From the NCBI GenBank assembly GCA_041395625.1, contig JAWLAE010000008.1, positions 1 through 64,000 of the forward strand: 64,000 nt of DNA. The letters run 5' to 3'. Positions within the stretch are counted from its first letter, which is position 1; every line of letters begins with the position of its first letter. Shown in pieces: positions 16,947 to 25,439 of this stretch. The DNA comes from CADEED01 sp041395625 (GTDB lineage: Bacteria; Pseudomonadota; Gammaproteobacteria; Steroidobacterales; Steroidobacteraceae). The notes below the pieces were generated by a model. The model searched no databases. It saw only the letters and a list, made by a program, of their open reading frames with translations, and had not been told where the DNA came from. Made by a program: the position numbers and the translations under genes.

Positions 16947-17552
16947 ATGGCGACCGGCAGGACCAAGATCACGTCGCGCGACTACAAGCACGCCCGCAAC
17001 GGCGGCTTCAGCTTCGATCGGATCCACTGGCCGGAATTTGGCACTGGCCTTGCGATCGGGCTGGCCTGCGCGCTGGCCGTGCACGTCTATCACCGCGGTG
17101 CAGAGACGCGGGCCATCCAAGCGCGCGCGCTGGAAACGCCTCGACCCGAGCCACGGCGTGCTGACGCCGCAACCGAGAGCCCAGCGTCCGAGGGTGAGGA
17201 CGCAGCCAAGAACCTCGACTTCTACGACATGCTGCCCAAGTTCGAGGTGGTCGTGCCGGAGAAAGACAAAGAGGTGAGGAGCGAGCGCGGCAACACACTG
17301 GGGCCGATCGAGCGACCCGGGGTGTATGTGCTGCAGGCGGGCTCCTATCGCGAGCTGGCCGAAGCCGAGCGCGTCAGTGCGCAACTGCGGATGCAGGGTA
17401 TCAATTCGCAAGTGCAGCGCGTAGCGGTGGATGAGGACGTCTGGCATCGGGTGCGTATCGGTCCGCTCACCGACCTCGACGAACTCAACAAGCTGCGCGC
17501 CAAACTGCGTAAGCGCGAGCTCGACACGCTCGTCATTCGCGTGGGTGAGTAG
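16947..17552 (+). CDS. SPOR-domain membrane protein (FtsN-like)
   Basis: The 201-residue bitopic protein has a cytoplasmic N-terminus with the FtsN-like ITSRDYKHARNGG segment, one membrane helix (about 32-50), a low-complexity linker and a C-terminal SPOR domain (about 120-200: GVYVLQAGSYRELAEAERVSAQL to RIGPLTDLDELNKL). SPOR domains bind denuded septal peptidoglycan, so a role in cell division or wall remodelling is expected. AAGGA precedes the start, and it follows argS closely, probably co-transcribed. The last 20 bases overlap the convergent GST gene. Confidence 0.88.
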   Translation: MATGRTKITSRDYKHARNGGFSFDRIHWPEFGTGLAIGLACALAVHVYHRGAETRAIQARALETPRPEPRRADAATESPASEGEDAAKNLDFYDMLPKFEVVVPEKDKEVRSERGNTLGPIERPGVYVLQAGSYRELAEAERVSAQLRMQGINSQVQRVAVDEDVWHRVRIGPLTDLDELNKLRAKLRKRELDTLVIRVGE

Positions 17553-18414
17553 CTCGCTGCGCGGAATTCAAGCGATCGAAGTCGCTGGCATCGTGTCGCT
17601 CCGGCAATTGTTCGGACACTTCACCCCAGTTCCGATTGACCATACGGCCACGAACGACCGCCGGTCGCTTGGCGATCGACTCGGCCCATCTGACGACGTG
17701 CTTGTATTCATGCACCGCGAGGAACTCGGCGGCTTCGTACGCCTGCCCTAACACCAGCATGCCGTACCAGGGCCAGATGGCTATATCGGCAATCGTGTAC
17801 TCGGCACCCGCAATGTACCGTCGCTCGGCGAGCTGCCGATCGAGCACATCGAGCTGCCGCTTCACTTCCATCGCAAAACGGTCGATCGCGTATTCGATCT
17901 TGACTGGCGCATAAGTGTAGAAATGGCCAAAGCCGCCGCCGAGATAGGGCGCCGAGCCTATCTGCCAGAACAGGTAGGACAGGCACTCGGCGCGCTGCGG
18001 CTGGTCGTCAGGCAGGAACTCGGCAAACTTCTCCGCCAGATACAGCAGGATGGCGCCGGACTCGAATACGCGTGTGGGTGTCGGCGTGGATCGATCGAGC
18101 ATCGCCGGGATCTTGGAGTTCGGATTCACCGCCACGAAGCCGGAGCCGAACTGATCACCGGCGCGAATGTCGATCAACCACGCGTCGTATTCGGCGTCCG
18201 CGTGGCCCTTCGCCAGCAGCTCCTCGAGCATCACCGTAACCTTCACTCCGTTCGGCGTCGCGAGCGAATAGAGCTGCAGCGGATGCCTGCCCACCGGCAG
18301 CTCCTTGTCATGCGTGGCACCGGCCGTTGGGCGATTGATGTTCGCCCACTGACCACCGTGACCTTGCTTCCAGGTCCAGACCTTCGGTGGGGTGTAGGAT
18401 GGCGATTCGCCCAT
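17533..18414 (-). CDS. yghU: Glutathione S-transferase-like protein, YghU family
   Basis: The 293-residue protein matches the YghU/YfcG-like branch of glutathione transferases (disulfide-bond reductases). It has the long N-terminal arm (TPPKVWTWKQGHGGQWANIN) with the GATHDKELPVG segment, a thioredoxin-like domain with NPNSKIPAM (cis-Pro loop) and FESGAILLYLAEK (glutathione-binding E-S), then a helical C-terminal domain. Probable role: glutathione-dependent disulfide reduction in the cytoplasm. The C-terminal about 25 residues overlap the end of the SPOR gene on the other strand. It is not in an operon with its neighbours. Confidence 0.9.
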   Translation of the reverse strand: MGESPSYTPPKVWTWKQGHGGQWANINRPTAGATHDKELPVGRHPLQLYSLATPNGVKVTVMLEELLAKGHADAEYDAWLIDIRAGDQFGSGFVAVNPNSKIPAMLDRSTPTPTRVFESGAILLYLAEKFAEFLPDDQPQRAECLSYLFWQIGSAPYLGGGFGHFYTYAPVKIEYAIDRFAMEVKRQLDVLDRQLAERRYIAGAEYTIADIAIWPWYGMLVLGQAYEAAEFLAVHEYKHVVRWAESIAKRPAVVRGRMVNRNWGEVSEQLPERHDASDFDRLNSAQRATHPRE

Positions 18415-18470
18415 GCTGTGACTTCCTGCGCAATACTCACTGCATCGTACCGATGCGCGAGACCAGATAC

Positions 18471-19457
18471 ATGAAGATTTCCACGCCGCGGCTGCTTGTC
18501 GCCCACAGCGCTGCCGCTACTTCGTTGACCCTGATGATACTGCTGGGCATCCAGACTGCGACCGCGGCGCCCCGTGCGACCCCACTCGAATCGCACTCAC
18601 TGCTGTCGGGCGGCGAGGAGCGACGCTACTGGGTACACCAACCACCGCAGCCCGCGCCGGGCGGTGGCATCGTCTTCGTTCTGCACGGTTCGAATGGCGA
18701 TGGGCCCGGCATGCGCGAGTTGCTGGGCCAGCGGCTGGAGGCACTCACCGACCGCGCCGGATTTTTCGTCGTGTATCCAGACGGATTCGAGCGGCACTGG
18801 AACGACTGCCGCGCCTTGGCAAGCTACGCGGCGAATCAGCACGACGTCGATGATCCAGCATTCCTGCGCGCGATAGTCGCGGCAATGGTGCGGCGATCTG
18901 GCATCGACGAGCGCAGGACGTTCGCGATCGGCTACTCGAACGGCGGGCACATGGTATTGCGGCTCGCGCTAGAGGACGCGGGATCCTACGCAGGGTTAGC
19001 CGTAGTCGCCGCCAATCTGCCGGCGCCAGCGGGTCGAGATTGCGAAACCCGCTCTGGCGCCACGCCGATCGCATTGTTTGCGGGAACGGCGGACACCATC
19101 AACCCGTATCGCGGTGGCATCGTCCGCGTCGGCGACGACGTGAGTCGCGGTCACGTATTGGCGGCGGAATACACTGCGTCATGGTTGGCGCGCCGCGCAG
19201 GGCATGTGGGTGGCCCCGTGTCGCAGCAGTATGCCGACCGCGACCACACCGACCGATCACGCGCCGAACGCCTTGCATGGATCGAGCCCGGCAAGCCGCC
19301 TGTGTGGCTCTACATCCTGCACGGCGCTGGCCACACGATTCCCGGATCCCCCGATCGATCGCCCGACTCCCCCTCCGTGACGAACCGGGATATCGACGCA
19401 GCCGCGCAATCCTGGCGGCTGTTTCAAAGCGTCGACCCGGGGTTTGCGACTCGTTAG
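18471..19457 (+). CDS. Exported PHB-depolymerase/LpqC-like esterase
   Basis: The 328-residue alpha/beta hydrolase has a signal peptide (cleavage near ATA-AP, about residue 33). The nucleophile elbow is IGYSNGGHM; Asp in AGTADTINPY and His in LHGAGHTIPG complete a triad. The oxyanion region is VLHGSNGDGPGM. This is the pattern of the polyhydroxybutyrate depolymerase / feruloyl esterase-like family (COG3509). ATG 18471 is chosen because it starts the signal peptide; upstream in-frame ATGs (18387, 18453) give non-signal residues. It is exported, so it should act on an external or periplasmic ester; the substrate is unknown. It ends with a 4-base overlap with the convergent SDR gene. Confidence 0.85.
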   Translation: MKISTPRLLVAHSAAATSLTLMILLGIQTATAAPRATPLESHSLLSGGEERRYWVHQPPQPAPGGGIVFVLHGSNGDGPGMRELLGQRLEALTDRAGFFVVYPDGFERHWNDCRALASYAANQHDVDDPAFLRAIVAAMVRRSGIDERRTFAIGYSNGGHMVLRLALEDAGSYAGLAVVAANLPAPAGRDCETRSGATPIALFAGTADTINPYRGGIVRVGDDVSRGHVLAAEYTASWLARRAGHVGGPVSQQYADRDHTDRSRAERLAWIEPGKPPVWLYILHGAGHTIPGSPDRSPDSPSVTNRDIDAAAQSWRLFQSVDPGFATR

Positions 19458-20323
19458 GGATTCAGCCCGCCGTTCGCGACCAGCATCTGTCCCGTGATCC
19501 AGCGCGCGTCGTCGCTGGCGACGAAGGCTACGACATCGGCTATGTCACTCGGTTGCCCCAGCCGACCCAGCGTGGTGTTCTTCGCGACTGCTTCGCGCAC
19601 GGCCGCAGGATAGTCGCTGATCATGTCCGTGTCGGTCAGACCCGGGATCACCGCATTGACCGTGACGCCGCGCGGTCCGAGCTCGCGCGACAGCGAGCGC
19701 GTGAATTGTTCGATCGCCGATTTGGAACCCGCGTAGATCGAATAACCGGGCGACCAGCTGCGCGTCGTGCTGCTCGAAATATTGATGATTCGTCCGCCGT
19801 CCGCGACGCGCTTGGCGGCCTCCTGCATGGAGAAATACGTGCCTTTCAGCAAGCCGAACACCGCATCGAAGGTCTGCTCGGTCTCGTCGGCGACTTTGAC
19901 TGTCGGCGGCAGAAAACCCGCGTTGTTGACGACGATGTCGAGACGGCCGAGTTGTTTGTCGATCTCGGCATACAGCCGCCTGACATCCGGCACGCTGGCA
20001 ATGTCAGCCTGAATGGCGATCGCTTGGCCGCCGCCGGCACGGATCGACGCCACAGCCTCCTCTGCCGCGGCAGCGGACTTCGAGTAATTGATGACAACGG
20101 TGGCACCGTCGCGGGCGAGCCGCTCGGCGATCGCGCGCCCAATGCCGCGCGAGCTGCCTGTCACGAGGGCCACCTTGCCATCGAGGCGAGCGGCAGCCGC
20201 CGTACCTGCTGCGGCGTCGCCCTTGGCAGCGCCATACACCGTGATGGTTGCCAGCGTCGCCATGATCATCATGGCCAGCCCACTGACGGCGGCAAAGCTT
20301 CGAGGATGGGGGGTAATACTCAT
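19454..20323 (-). CDS. Classical SDR oxidoreductase with N-terminal membrane/export segment
   Basis: The 289-residue protein contains a full short-chain dehydrogenase domain: cofactor motif TGSSRGIGRA (about 56-65), NNAG, catalytic Ser in INISSS and YxxxK as YAGSK, ending with the typical TGQMLVANGG. It starts with about 30 extra residues holding a hydrophobic stretch (VSGLAMMIMATLATITVYGA), read as a signal peptide or anchor, which is abnormal for an NAD(P)-dependent enzyme. The start is supported by AGGAGG upstream. It lies after another exported-looking SDR on the same strand (13-base gap), probably one operon. The basic residue after the Gly-rich motif suggests NADP preference. Substrate unknown. 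Confidence 0.85.
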   Translation of the reverse strand: MSITPHPRSFAAVSGLAMMIMATLATITVYGAAKGDAAAGTAAAARLDGKVALVTGSSRGIGRAIAERLARDGATVVINYSKSAAAAEEAVASIRAGGGQAIAIQADIASVPDVRRLYAEIDKQLGRLDIVVNNAGFLPPTVKVADETEQTFDAVFGLLKGTYFSMQEAAKRVADGGRIINISSSTTRSWSPGYSIYAGSKSAIEQFTRSLSRELGPRGVTVNAVIPGLTDTDMISDYPAAVREAVAKNTTLGRLGQPSDIADVVAFVASDDARWITGQMLVANGGLNP

Positions 20324-20336
20324 GAAATCGCGCCTC

Positions 20337-21137
20337 CTACCAAGGTAGTGTCTTGCCGTCGTAGTTCCAGAACCTGCCAGTGTTCTCGATGTTCACCTGA
20401 TCGACGACAGCGATCAGTTCACTCACGGCAAGTTCAACGCTGCGCAGCGGCATTCTCGCACCTTTCATCATGTCTGTATCGACCGGGCCGGGATTGATCA
20501 GTGCAACGGCAATGCCGTCCTTGGCCAACAACTTGGCGTAATTGAGCATGAGCATGTTGAGCCCGGCTTTGCTGGCGCGATAGAACGGGATACGTCCTGG
20601 CCCCCGGTCCACGCCGAACGATGCTTCGCTGGTGCTGATATTGACGATTTTCCGCTCCGTACCAGCCACGATGTTCGGCAGCAGTGCCTCGGCAACACGC
20701 AGCGGCCCAACAGTGTTCACCGCCAACACGCGCTCAAATTCATTGAGATCCATCTTGCCCACTTGCTGGTCTTCGATATTGCCGGCAATACCACTGTTGT
20801 TGATCAGCACATCGATTGCCCGGCCCTCGATCGCCACGGCGAGCAGCCGCACCTGGTCTGCATCGGTAACATCGAGCTGCTTCACGACCAGGTTGGGGTG
20901 AGCGATCGCCAAAGCATTCAGGTCCGATGCCGCTGCAGGGTCGCGGCAGGTGGCAATGACCCGCCAGCCCTTGGCCGCATAGGCGCTAGCCAGACCCAGG
21001 CCGATGCCGCGGTTCGAGCCGGTGATCAAGACTGTTCGCACGGCGTTATCGGCCGCAGCTGGAGCAACTGGTGCAAACGCGCCCAGGCCGCAAACCGCAG
21101 CGACAACGATCAGCCAACGATGGATGGTTTTCCCCAT
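20337..21137 (-). CDS. SDR oxidoreductase with signal peptide
   Basis: The 266-residue protein starts at ATG 21137 (AGGGG eight bases upstream; a GTG three codons earlier is less likely). It begins with a textbook signal peptide (KTIHRW, hydrophobic core, APAAADNA cleavage at about 30). The SDR domain follows: TGSNRGIGLGLA, NNSG, Ser in NISTSEAS and YRASK. This is the csgA/C-factor-like SDR group. An exported SDR raises the same cofactor problem as its neighbour. The operon order is methyltransferase, unknown small protein, this SDR, second SDR. Function unknown. Confidence 0.85.
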   Translation of the reverse strand: MGKTIHRWLIVVAAVCGLGAFAPVAPAAADNAVRTVLITGSNRGIGLGLASAYAAKGWRVIATCRDPAAASDLNALAIAHPNLVVKQLDVTDADQVRLLAVAIEGRAIDVLINNSGIAGNIEDQQVGKMDLNEFERVLAVNTVGPLRVAEALLPNIVAGTERKIVNISTSEASFGVDRGPGRIPFYRASKAGLNMLMLNYAKLLAKDGIAVALINPGPVDTDMMKGARMPLRSVELAVSELIAVVDQVNIENTGRFWNYDGKTLPW

Positions 21138-21158
21138 GAAAGTCACCCCTGGAAACGA

Positions 21159-21458
21159 TCAACGTAAATCTGAGATCACACCGCGAATCAAACGCTCGCG
21201 CCGCTCCCGTCTGCGCGCATCGATCTCGGGCGTCGCCTTGAACGATTCGATCGCCGCGTCCGTGATGCCACACTGCTCCCCCAGAGCCTCGTAGATATCC
21301 AGACGATCGCGGATCACGCTGATCTCCATCGTGAGTCGCAACAGGGCATCGACTACCTTGTCCATATCGAGCTCGCGGATGAACTGCGGCCGGACGCGTT
21401 TCGGATCGTGCATCATCGATACGACGCTGGTACGCTCAACTACATCGAACTTGTTCAT
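21159..21458 (-). CDS. Small protein of unknown function (99 aa)
   Basis: The ORF is supported by its position between the methyltransferase (10 bases) and the SDR (21 bases) on the same strand. I chose ATG 21458, giving NKFDVVERTSVVSMMHDPKR; upstream codons overlap the methyltransferase stop. The sequence is cytoplasmic, helical and charged, with a Leu-heptad-like middle (LDMDKVVDALLRLTMEISVIRD broken into two helices) and an Arg-rich end. I do not recognise a family. Confidence 0.6.
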   Translation of the reverse strand: MNKFDVVERTSVVSMMHDPKRVRPQFIRELDMDKVVDALLRLTMEISVIRDRLDIYEALGEQCGITDAAIESFKATPEIDARRRERRERLIRGVISDLR

Positions 21459-21468
21459 GGCTGTCACT

Positions 21469-22611
21469 CTAGGCACCATTCCGGTCGGTCTTCTGCGCGC
21501 CGAACATGAAGAACTCGCGCCCACCGCCCATCGCCTGGTAGGTGGCGAACACGTCAGCCGCAGCGAAGCCGGCGCGCTCGAGCTCGGACTTCACCGAGGT
21601 CTCCGAGAACCCAACCCAGAACGGTTCGCCATTGTTGGCGACCTGCCAGTTGTTGAGTACCTGTTCCGGGATCCCGATACGGCCTGGTTGGTAGGGAGTG
21701 TCGATATTGAAGAACACACCGCCCGGTCGCAGCAAGCGATGCGCTTCGCGCATGATGGCCGGCAGTTTGTCGTGCCAGGTCTCGTGAAACAGGATTTGCG
21801 ACACGATCAGATCGAACGCACCGTCGTCGTAACCCGTGCTCGCCGCATCCGCCTGACGCATGTGCAACTCGAGACCCAGGTCGTTAGCCCACAGATGGGC
21901 AAAACGTACGAATGGCGCCGACAGATCGAGCCCGTGCACCTCGGCCTGCGGCAGGGCCTGCTTCAGGCCCATCGCCATCGCACCGACGCCGCAGCCCATG
22001 TCCAGCACGCGCCTAGGCTTGAGCTGCGGATACTTCTCGGCAACTATGCTTGCCAGACCCTTGCCGGAACTCGTGTCGCACGGCTCGCCCGGCGCGCCGA
22101 ACCCTTTGGCCGTTCGATAGTTCTCCACCGAGCCCATGTACAGCAGCGCAGCAGACAGGTCCGCCTGCGACTGGCGATAGAAATAGCCGCCGGGCTGACG
22201 GTGGATTTCCGTGTTTGCGATCGGCGTTGGCAACTCGAGCCGCGGATCGAGCTTGAGGCTGCCCAGCCGCGCCGGATTCGCCTCGATCTCGGCGGCACGC
22301 TGGTCGAACGCCGGTAGCAGACGATCGACCGTTTCGCCGGTGGTCTCCCACAGCAGGTCTTGCGACGAGTAGACCGTCGAACACCACAGTTGGTAGTCTG
22401 GATCGGGCTCGAGCACCGGAATGGCCTCGTAGCGCGTGGTCGCGTCGTGCCCCTGCTTGGCCCGATATGCCGGCGCCAGTTCCTCGTGGTAACGCCGCAC
22501 CACCTCGCGCTCCAGCTTGCCGTTGACGAACGTCTTGAGCGCGCCGACGAAGCCCTGCCGAGCCTGCTCTTCCTGATTGGTGCGGTACAGCTTGTTCATT
22601 GGCAAGGTCAT
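21469..22611 (-). CDS. Class I SAM-dependent methyltransferase
   Basis: The 380-residue protein has about 170 unfamiliar N-terminal residues, then a Rossmann-type methyltransferase domain: motif I VLDMGCGVGAMAMGL (about 195-209), the acidic end of strand 2 in VHGLDLS, motif II FDLIVSQILFHE and the post-motif LRPGGVFFNID. ATG 22611 is preferred because GGAG stands about 9 bases upstream; the GTG at 22626 is within that site. It is divergent from the aldo/keto reductase (68 bases between starts). The substrate is unknown; the long N-terminal domain suggests a small-molecule or lipid target rather than tRNA. Confidence 0.85.
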   Translation of the reverse strand: MTLPMNKLYRTNQEEQARQGFVGALKTFVNGKLEREVVRRYHEELAPAYRAKQGHDATTRYEAIPVLEPDPDYQLWCSTVYSSQDLLWETTGETVDRLLPAFDQRAAEIEANPARLGSLKLDPRLELPTPIANTEIHRQPGGYFYRQSQADLSAALLYMGSVENYRTAKGFGAPGEPCDTSSGKGLASIVAEKYPQLKPRRVLDMGCGVGAMAMGLKQALPQAEVHGLDLSAPFVRFAHLWANDLGLELHMRQADAASTGYDDGAFDLIVSQILFHETWHDKLPAIMREAHRLLRPGGVFFNIDTPYQPGRIGIPEQVLNNWQVANNGEPFWVGFSETSVKSELERAGFAAADVFATYQAMGGGREFFMFGAQKTDRNGA

Positions 22612-22679
22612 GCGAGAATTCTCCACTTGAACGGCAGGCAGCCATACTGTGGCAGCTAAATCGGAAGGACGAAAGTACC

Positions 22680-23768
22680 ATGCAACTCGACCACTATCGC
22701 CTGCTCGGCCACAGCGGCCTGCGCGTCTCGCCGATCGCTCTCGGCGCGATGACGTTCAGTACAGATTCTGCGGCCGCGGGACGCAATGCCTCCCGTGCGG
22801 ACAGCCTGGCGATGCTCGAACATTACGCTCGAGCGGGCGGCAACTTCATCGACACGGCCAACATCTACAACTTCGGGCAATCCGAACAAGTGGTCGGCGA
22901 GTTCATCAGGAGCGACCGAAGCCGCTACGTCGTCGCCAGCAAATACACGATGGGCATGACCGAAGGGCAACCCAATGCCAGCGGCAACCACCGCAAGAAT
23001 CTCCGTGAATCCGTCGAGGCGAGTCTCAAGCGGCTGGGTACCGACTACATCGATCTCTGCTGGCTGCACATGTGGGAGTTCCGCACGCCAGTGGAAGAAG
23101 TGATGCGCAGCCTCGACGATCTCGTGCGCCAGGGAAAGGTGCTGTACATCGCCGCGTCCGATACGCCGGCCTGGAAGATCACGGAAGCGAATACGCTGGC
23201 CCGCTGCCATGGCTGGACGTCGTTCATTGCGATGCAAGCGGAGTACCACTTGATCGATCGTACCGCAGAGCGCGAGCTGATCCCGATGTGCCGCGATCAG
23301 AATATCGCCGTGCTGCCCTGGTCACCGTTAGCGAGTGGACTGCTCACCGGCAAGTACAGCCGTGCGGATCAGGGCGCACCGGCATCTAGCGACATGCGCG
23401 CCGGCCGCAAGGCGGGCTTGCAACTCTCCGGCGCGATCAACGACCGCAATCTGGCCATCGTGGATGTGGTAAGCCGCGTCGCGAAGAGCAGTGGCGCGAC
23501 GCCTGGCCAGGTGGCGCTGGCCTGGTTGTTACAACAACCGTCGCGCCCGTTGCCGATCATCGGCGCCCGCACGCTCGAGCAGCTAACCGACAATCTCGGC
23601 GCGCTGCAAGTGGAACTCAGCGCGCAGCAGCTCGCCGAATTGACGGAGGCCACCCGTATCGAGCCTGGCTTCCCTAACAAGCTCTACGCCAATCAGCGCC
23701 TGCGCAACATGCTGGTCGACCGCAACGCCATGATCGAAGGTGGCTGGGGCGCGCTCTACGGCCCCTGA
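22680..23768 (+). CDS. Aldo/keto reductase
   Basis: The 362-residue NADPH-dependent oxidoreductase has the AKR barrel. The catalytic tetrad is visible as Asp in NFIDTANIYN, Tyr in the same motif, Lys in VVASKY and His in LCWLHMWE. The C-terminal cofactor-binding PIIGARTLEQLTDNL is typical of the YajO/Tas-like group. The ATG at 22680 follows GGAAGGA. It is divergent from the methyltransferase and converges on the efflux operon with a 13-base overlap of the czcC-like 3' end. Substrate unknown; probably detoxifies aldehydes or ketones. Confidence 0.92.
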   Translation: MQLDHYRLLGHSGLRVSPIALGAMTFSTDSAAAGRNASRADSLAMLEHYARAGGNFIDTANIYNFGQSEQVVGEFIRSDRSRYVVASKYTMGMTEGQPNASGNHRKNLRESVEASLKRLGTDYIDLCWLHMWEFRTPVEEVMRSLDDLVRQGKVLYIAASDTPAWKITEANTLARCHGWTSFIAMQAEYHLIDRTAERELIPMCRDQNIAVLPWSPLASGLLTGKYSRADQGAPASSDMRAGRKAGLQLSGAINDRNLAIVDVVSRVAKSSGATPGQVALAWLLQQPSRPLPIIGARTLEQLTDNLGALQVELSAQQLAELTEATRIEPGFPNKLYANQRLRNMLVDRNAMIEGGWGALYGP

Positions 23769-24985
23769 GCCGACAGGCTGTCCACCGTCGCCCGCGCGCG
23801 ATGCATAGCGAGGCGGGCGCGCTCGAGTTGCTCCCGACTGTCCGACAGCGCCCGCTCGGCGCTCAAGCGTTCGAGTAGCGACAGGTGTCCGGCGTCATAG
23901 CCCTGCTGCGACAGGCGCGCGGCGGATTCGGCCGCGGGCAGCGCAGTCGTCAGCGCCTGCACTTCGAGCGCGGCGGCCTGCAACTCTGCGATCGCGGCGG
24001 CCTGCTCGGCTGCAACTGCGCGCGCCACTTGCTCCGCCTCGATCTCGGCGCGCAGCAGCTCGGCCCGCGCTTCCGCAATGCCCGCCCGATTGCGATCCCA
24101 GAGTGGCAGCGGTACTGAGACGCCCAGCACGAATGCCTGATTGCTGTCGCTGGCCTGGTCCTTGAAGCGCCGCGTACCGACAGTCGCCTCGATCGCCTGG
24201 AAGCGCTGCGCGCGGGCGCCATCGAGTTGCGCGCGCGCCCGGTCGGCTGCGAGCTGCGCTTGACGGACGCGCGGGTGCGCATCGGGCGCCAGCGACGCGG
24301 CCGCAACAGCTGGCGCGCGATCGAACCACGCACCGTCCAGCGTCTCGGTGACGCTATCGGCGCGCCACTGCTCGGCGAGGAAGCGCCTAGCCGCTGTCGC
24401 CTCCGCCGCTGCGCGTCGGGCGGCGGCTTGCAAGCCACTCGCTTCCACGGTAATCCGCGAGCTCGCCAGTTCCGATTCGAGGCCCGCTGACAAGCGGCGT
24501 TCGACGGCGCGCTGCGTCTCGGCAGCGATGCGCGCCCGCTGCCGTGTGATCTCTGCCAGCCGATCCGCTGCGATGACTTCGGCGTAGGCGATGGTCACGT
24601 CCCGGCGAACGTCGAGCCGAGCGAGCTCTGCACCGGCCTGTGCCACTGCCTGCCCCACACGTGCAGCACGCTGTGCCGCGCCGCGTTGCCCACCCAGCGG
24701 CAGCTCCTGCGCCAGCGAGACAGTGGTCTCCGCAGCGTTGAAGTCGGCGAACTCGCCTTCACCGAGGACGTTTTCGGTTTCCAGATGCAGCGTGGGATTG
24801 GACCAGGCGCGCGCACTCCGCAGGCGCGCGGCGGCAACCTGCTGGTCCGCCGTCGCACTCAGTACGACCGCATTCCGCTCCAGTGCCCGCGCCAGCGCTG
24901 CATCGAGCGTGAGCAGCGCGCTGGCCGACTGAGCGTGCGTGGCAGTTGTGCTCGCCATCGCCAGCAGCGCGAGCACTAGCCGCAT
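23756..24985 (-). CDS. CzcC-like outer membrane efflux protein of the metal RND system
   Basis: The 409-residue TolC-family outer membrane factor has a signal peptide (cleavage near THA-Q, residue 18) and two OEP repeats rich in long amphipathic helices; FVLGVSVPLPLWDRNRAGI is the CzcC-type second repeat hallmark. ATG 24985 is one base after the preceding stop, giving translational coupling; upstream in-frame codons lie within the His-rich gene. It would form the outer membrane channel for the RND pump encoded upstream. Last gene of the operon. Confidence 0.9.
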   Translation of the reverse strand: MRLVLALLAMASTTATHAQSASALLTLDAALARALERNAVVLSATADQQVAAARLRSARAWSNPTLHLETENVLGEGEFADFNAAETTVSLAQELPLGGQRGAAQRAARVGQAVAQAGAELARLDVRRDVTIAYAEVIAADRLAEITRQRARIAAETQRAVERRLSAGLESELASSRITVEASGLQAAARRAAAEATAARRFLAEQWRADSVTETLDGAWFDRAPAVAAASLAPDAHPRVRQAQLAADRARAQLDGARAQRFQAIEATVGTRRFKDQASDSNQAFVLGVSVPLPLWDRNRAGIAEARAELLRAEIEAEQVARAVAAEQAAAIAELQAAALEVQALTTALPAAESAARLSQQGYDAGHLSLLERLSAERALSDSREQLERARLAMHRARATVDSLSAQGP

Positions 24986-24986
24986 G

Positions 24987-25418
24987 TCAGTGCTTCTTGG
25001 CTGCTGGCTTCGCATGGTCATCGCCGTCCTGATGCTCGTGCTCAGCTTCATCCTGATTGCCCGGCTTCATCTTGGACGAGAACCGCAACTGAGCGGGCTT
25101 GTTACCCGGCAGATTGATGCTGAGCAGCATCGTCCAGGCACCGGTCAGTTGCTTGGCTCCGGCCAGAATGCCTTTTTGGCGCACAGTCAGTGGCACCGTC
25201 TGTGGCTTGCCATTCTCCAGCATGCGCACCGTGACCTTGCCGGTGGCAGTGTCGACAGCAGAATGATCCTTGGCACTATGGATATGCAGGTCGAAGCCTG
25301 TGTCCACGGTGATCAGGTGTACATGGTAGGCGCCGGCATGGCTGTCCCATTGCTTGGCCAGCACCGGCTGACTCAGCAACGCGAGTACACTCAGACTTGC
25401 GAGTATCAAACGTTTCAT
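24987..25418 (-). CDS. Periplasmic His-rich protein of the metal efflux operon (143 aa)
   Basis: The protein has a signal peptide (cleavage near VLA-K, residue 22). Mature part: His-containing HAGAYHVHLITVDTGFDLHIH, then a beta-rich core and a tail with many His/Asp/Glu (EAEHEHQDGDDHAKP). This composition suggests a periplasmic metal-binding accessory protein, in the position where other HME-RND operons carry CusF or CzcE-like proteins, but it is not clearly homologous to either. The start has AGGAGA seven bases upstream. It lies 21 bases after the RND pump gene and is followed directly by the outer membrane factor. Confidence 0.75.
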   Translation of the reverse strand: MKRLILASLSVLALLSQPVLAKQWDSHAGAYHVHLITVDTGFDLHIHSAKDHSAVDTATGKVTVRMLENGKPQTVPLTVRQKGILAGAKQLTGAWTMLLSINLPGNKPAQLRFSSKMKPGNQDEAEHEHQDGDDHAKPAAKKH

Positions 25419-25439
25419 TCAATTGTCTCCTGTGAATAT

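Noticed and set aside
19040..20497. 485-codon plus-strand ORF across esterase, SDR and SDR genes
   Set aside because: Arg/Ala-rich shadow of three real genes on either strand; no domain.
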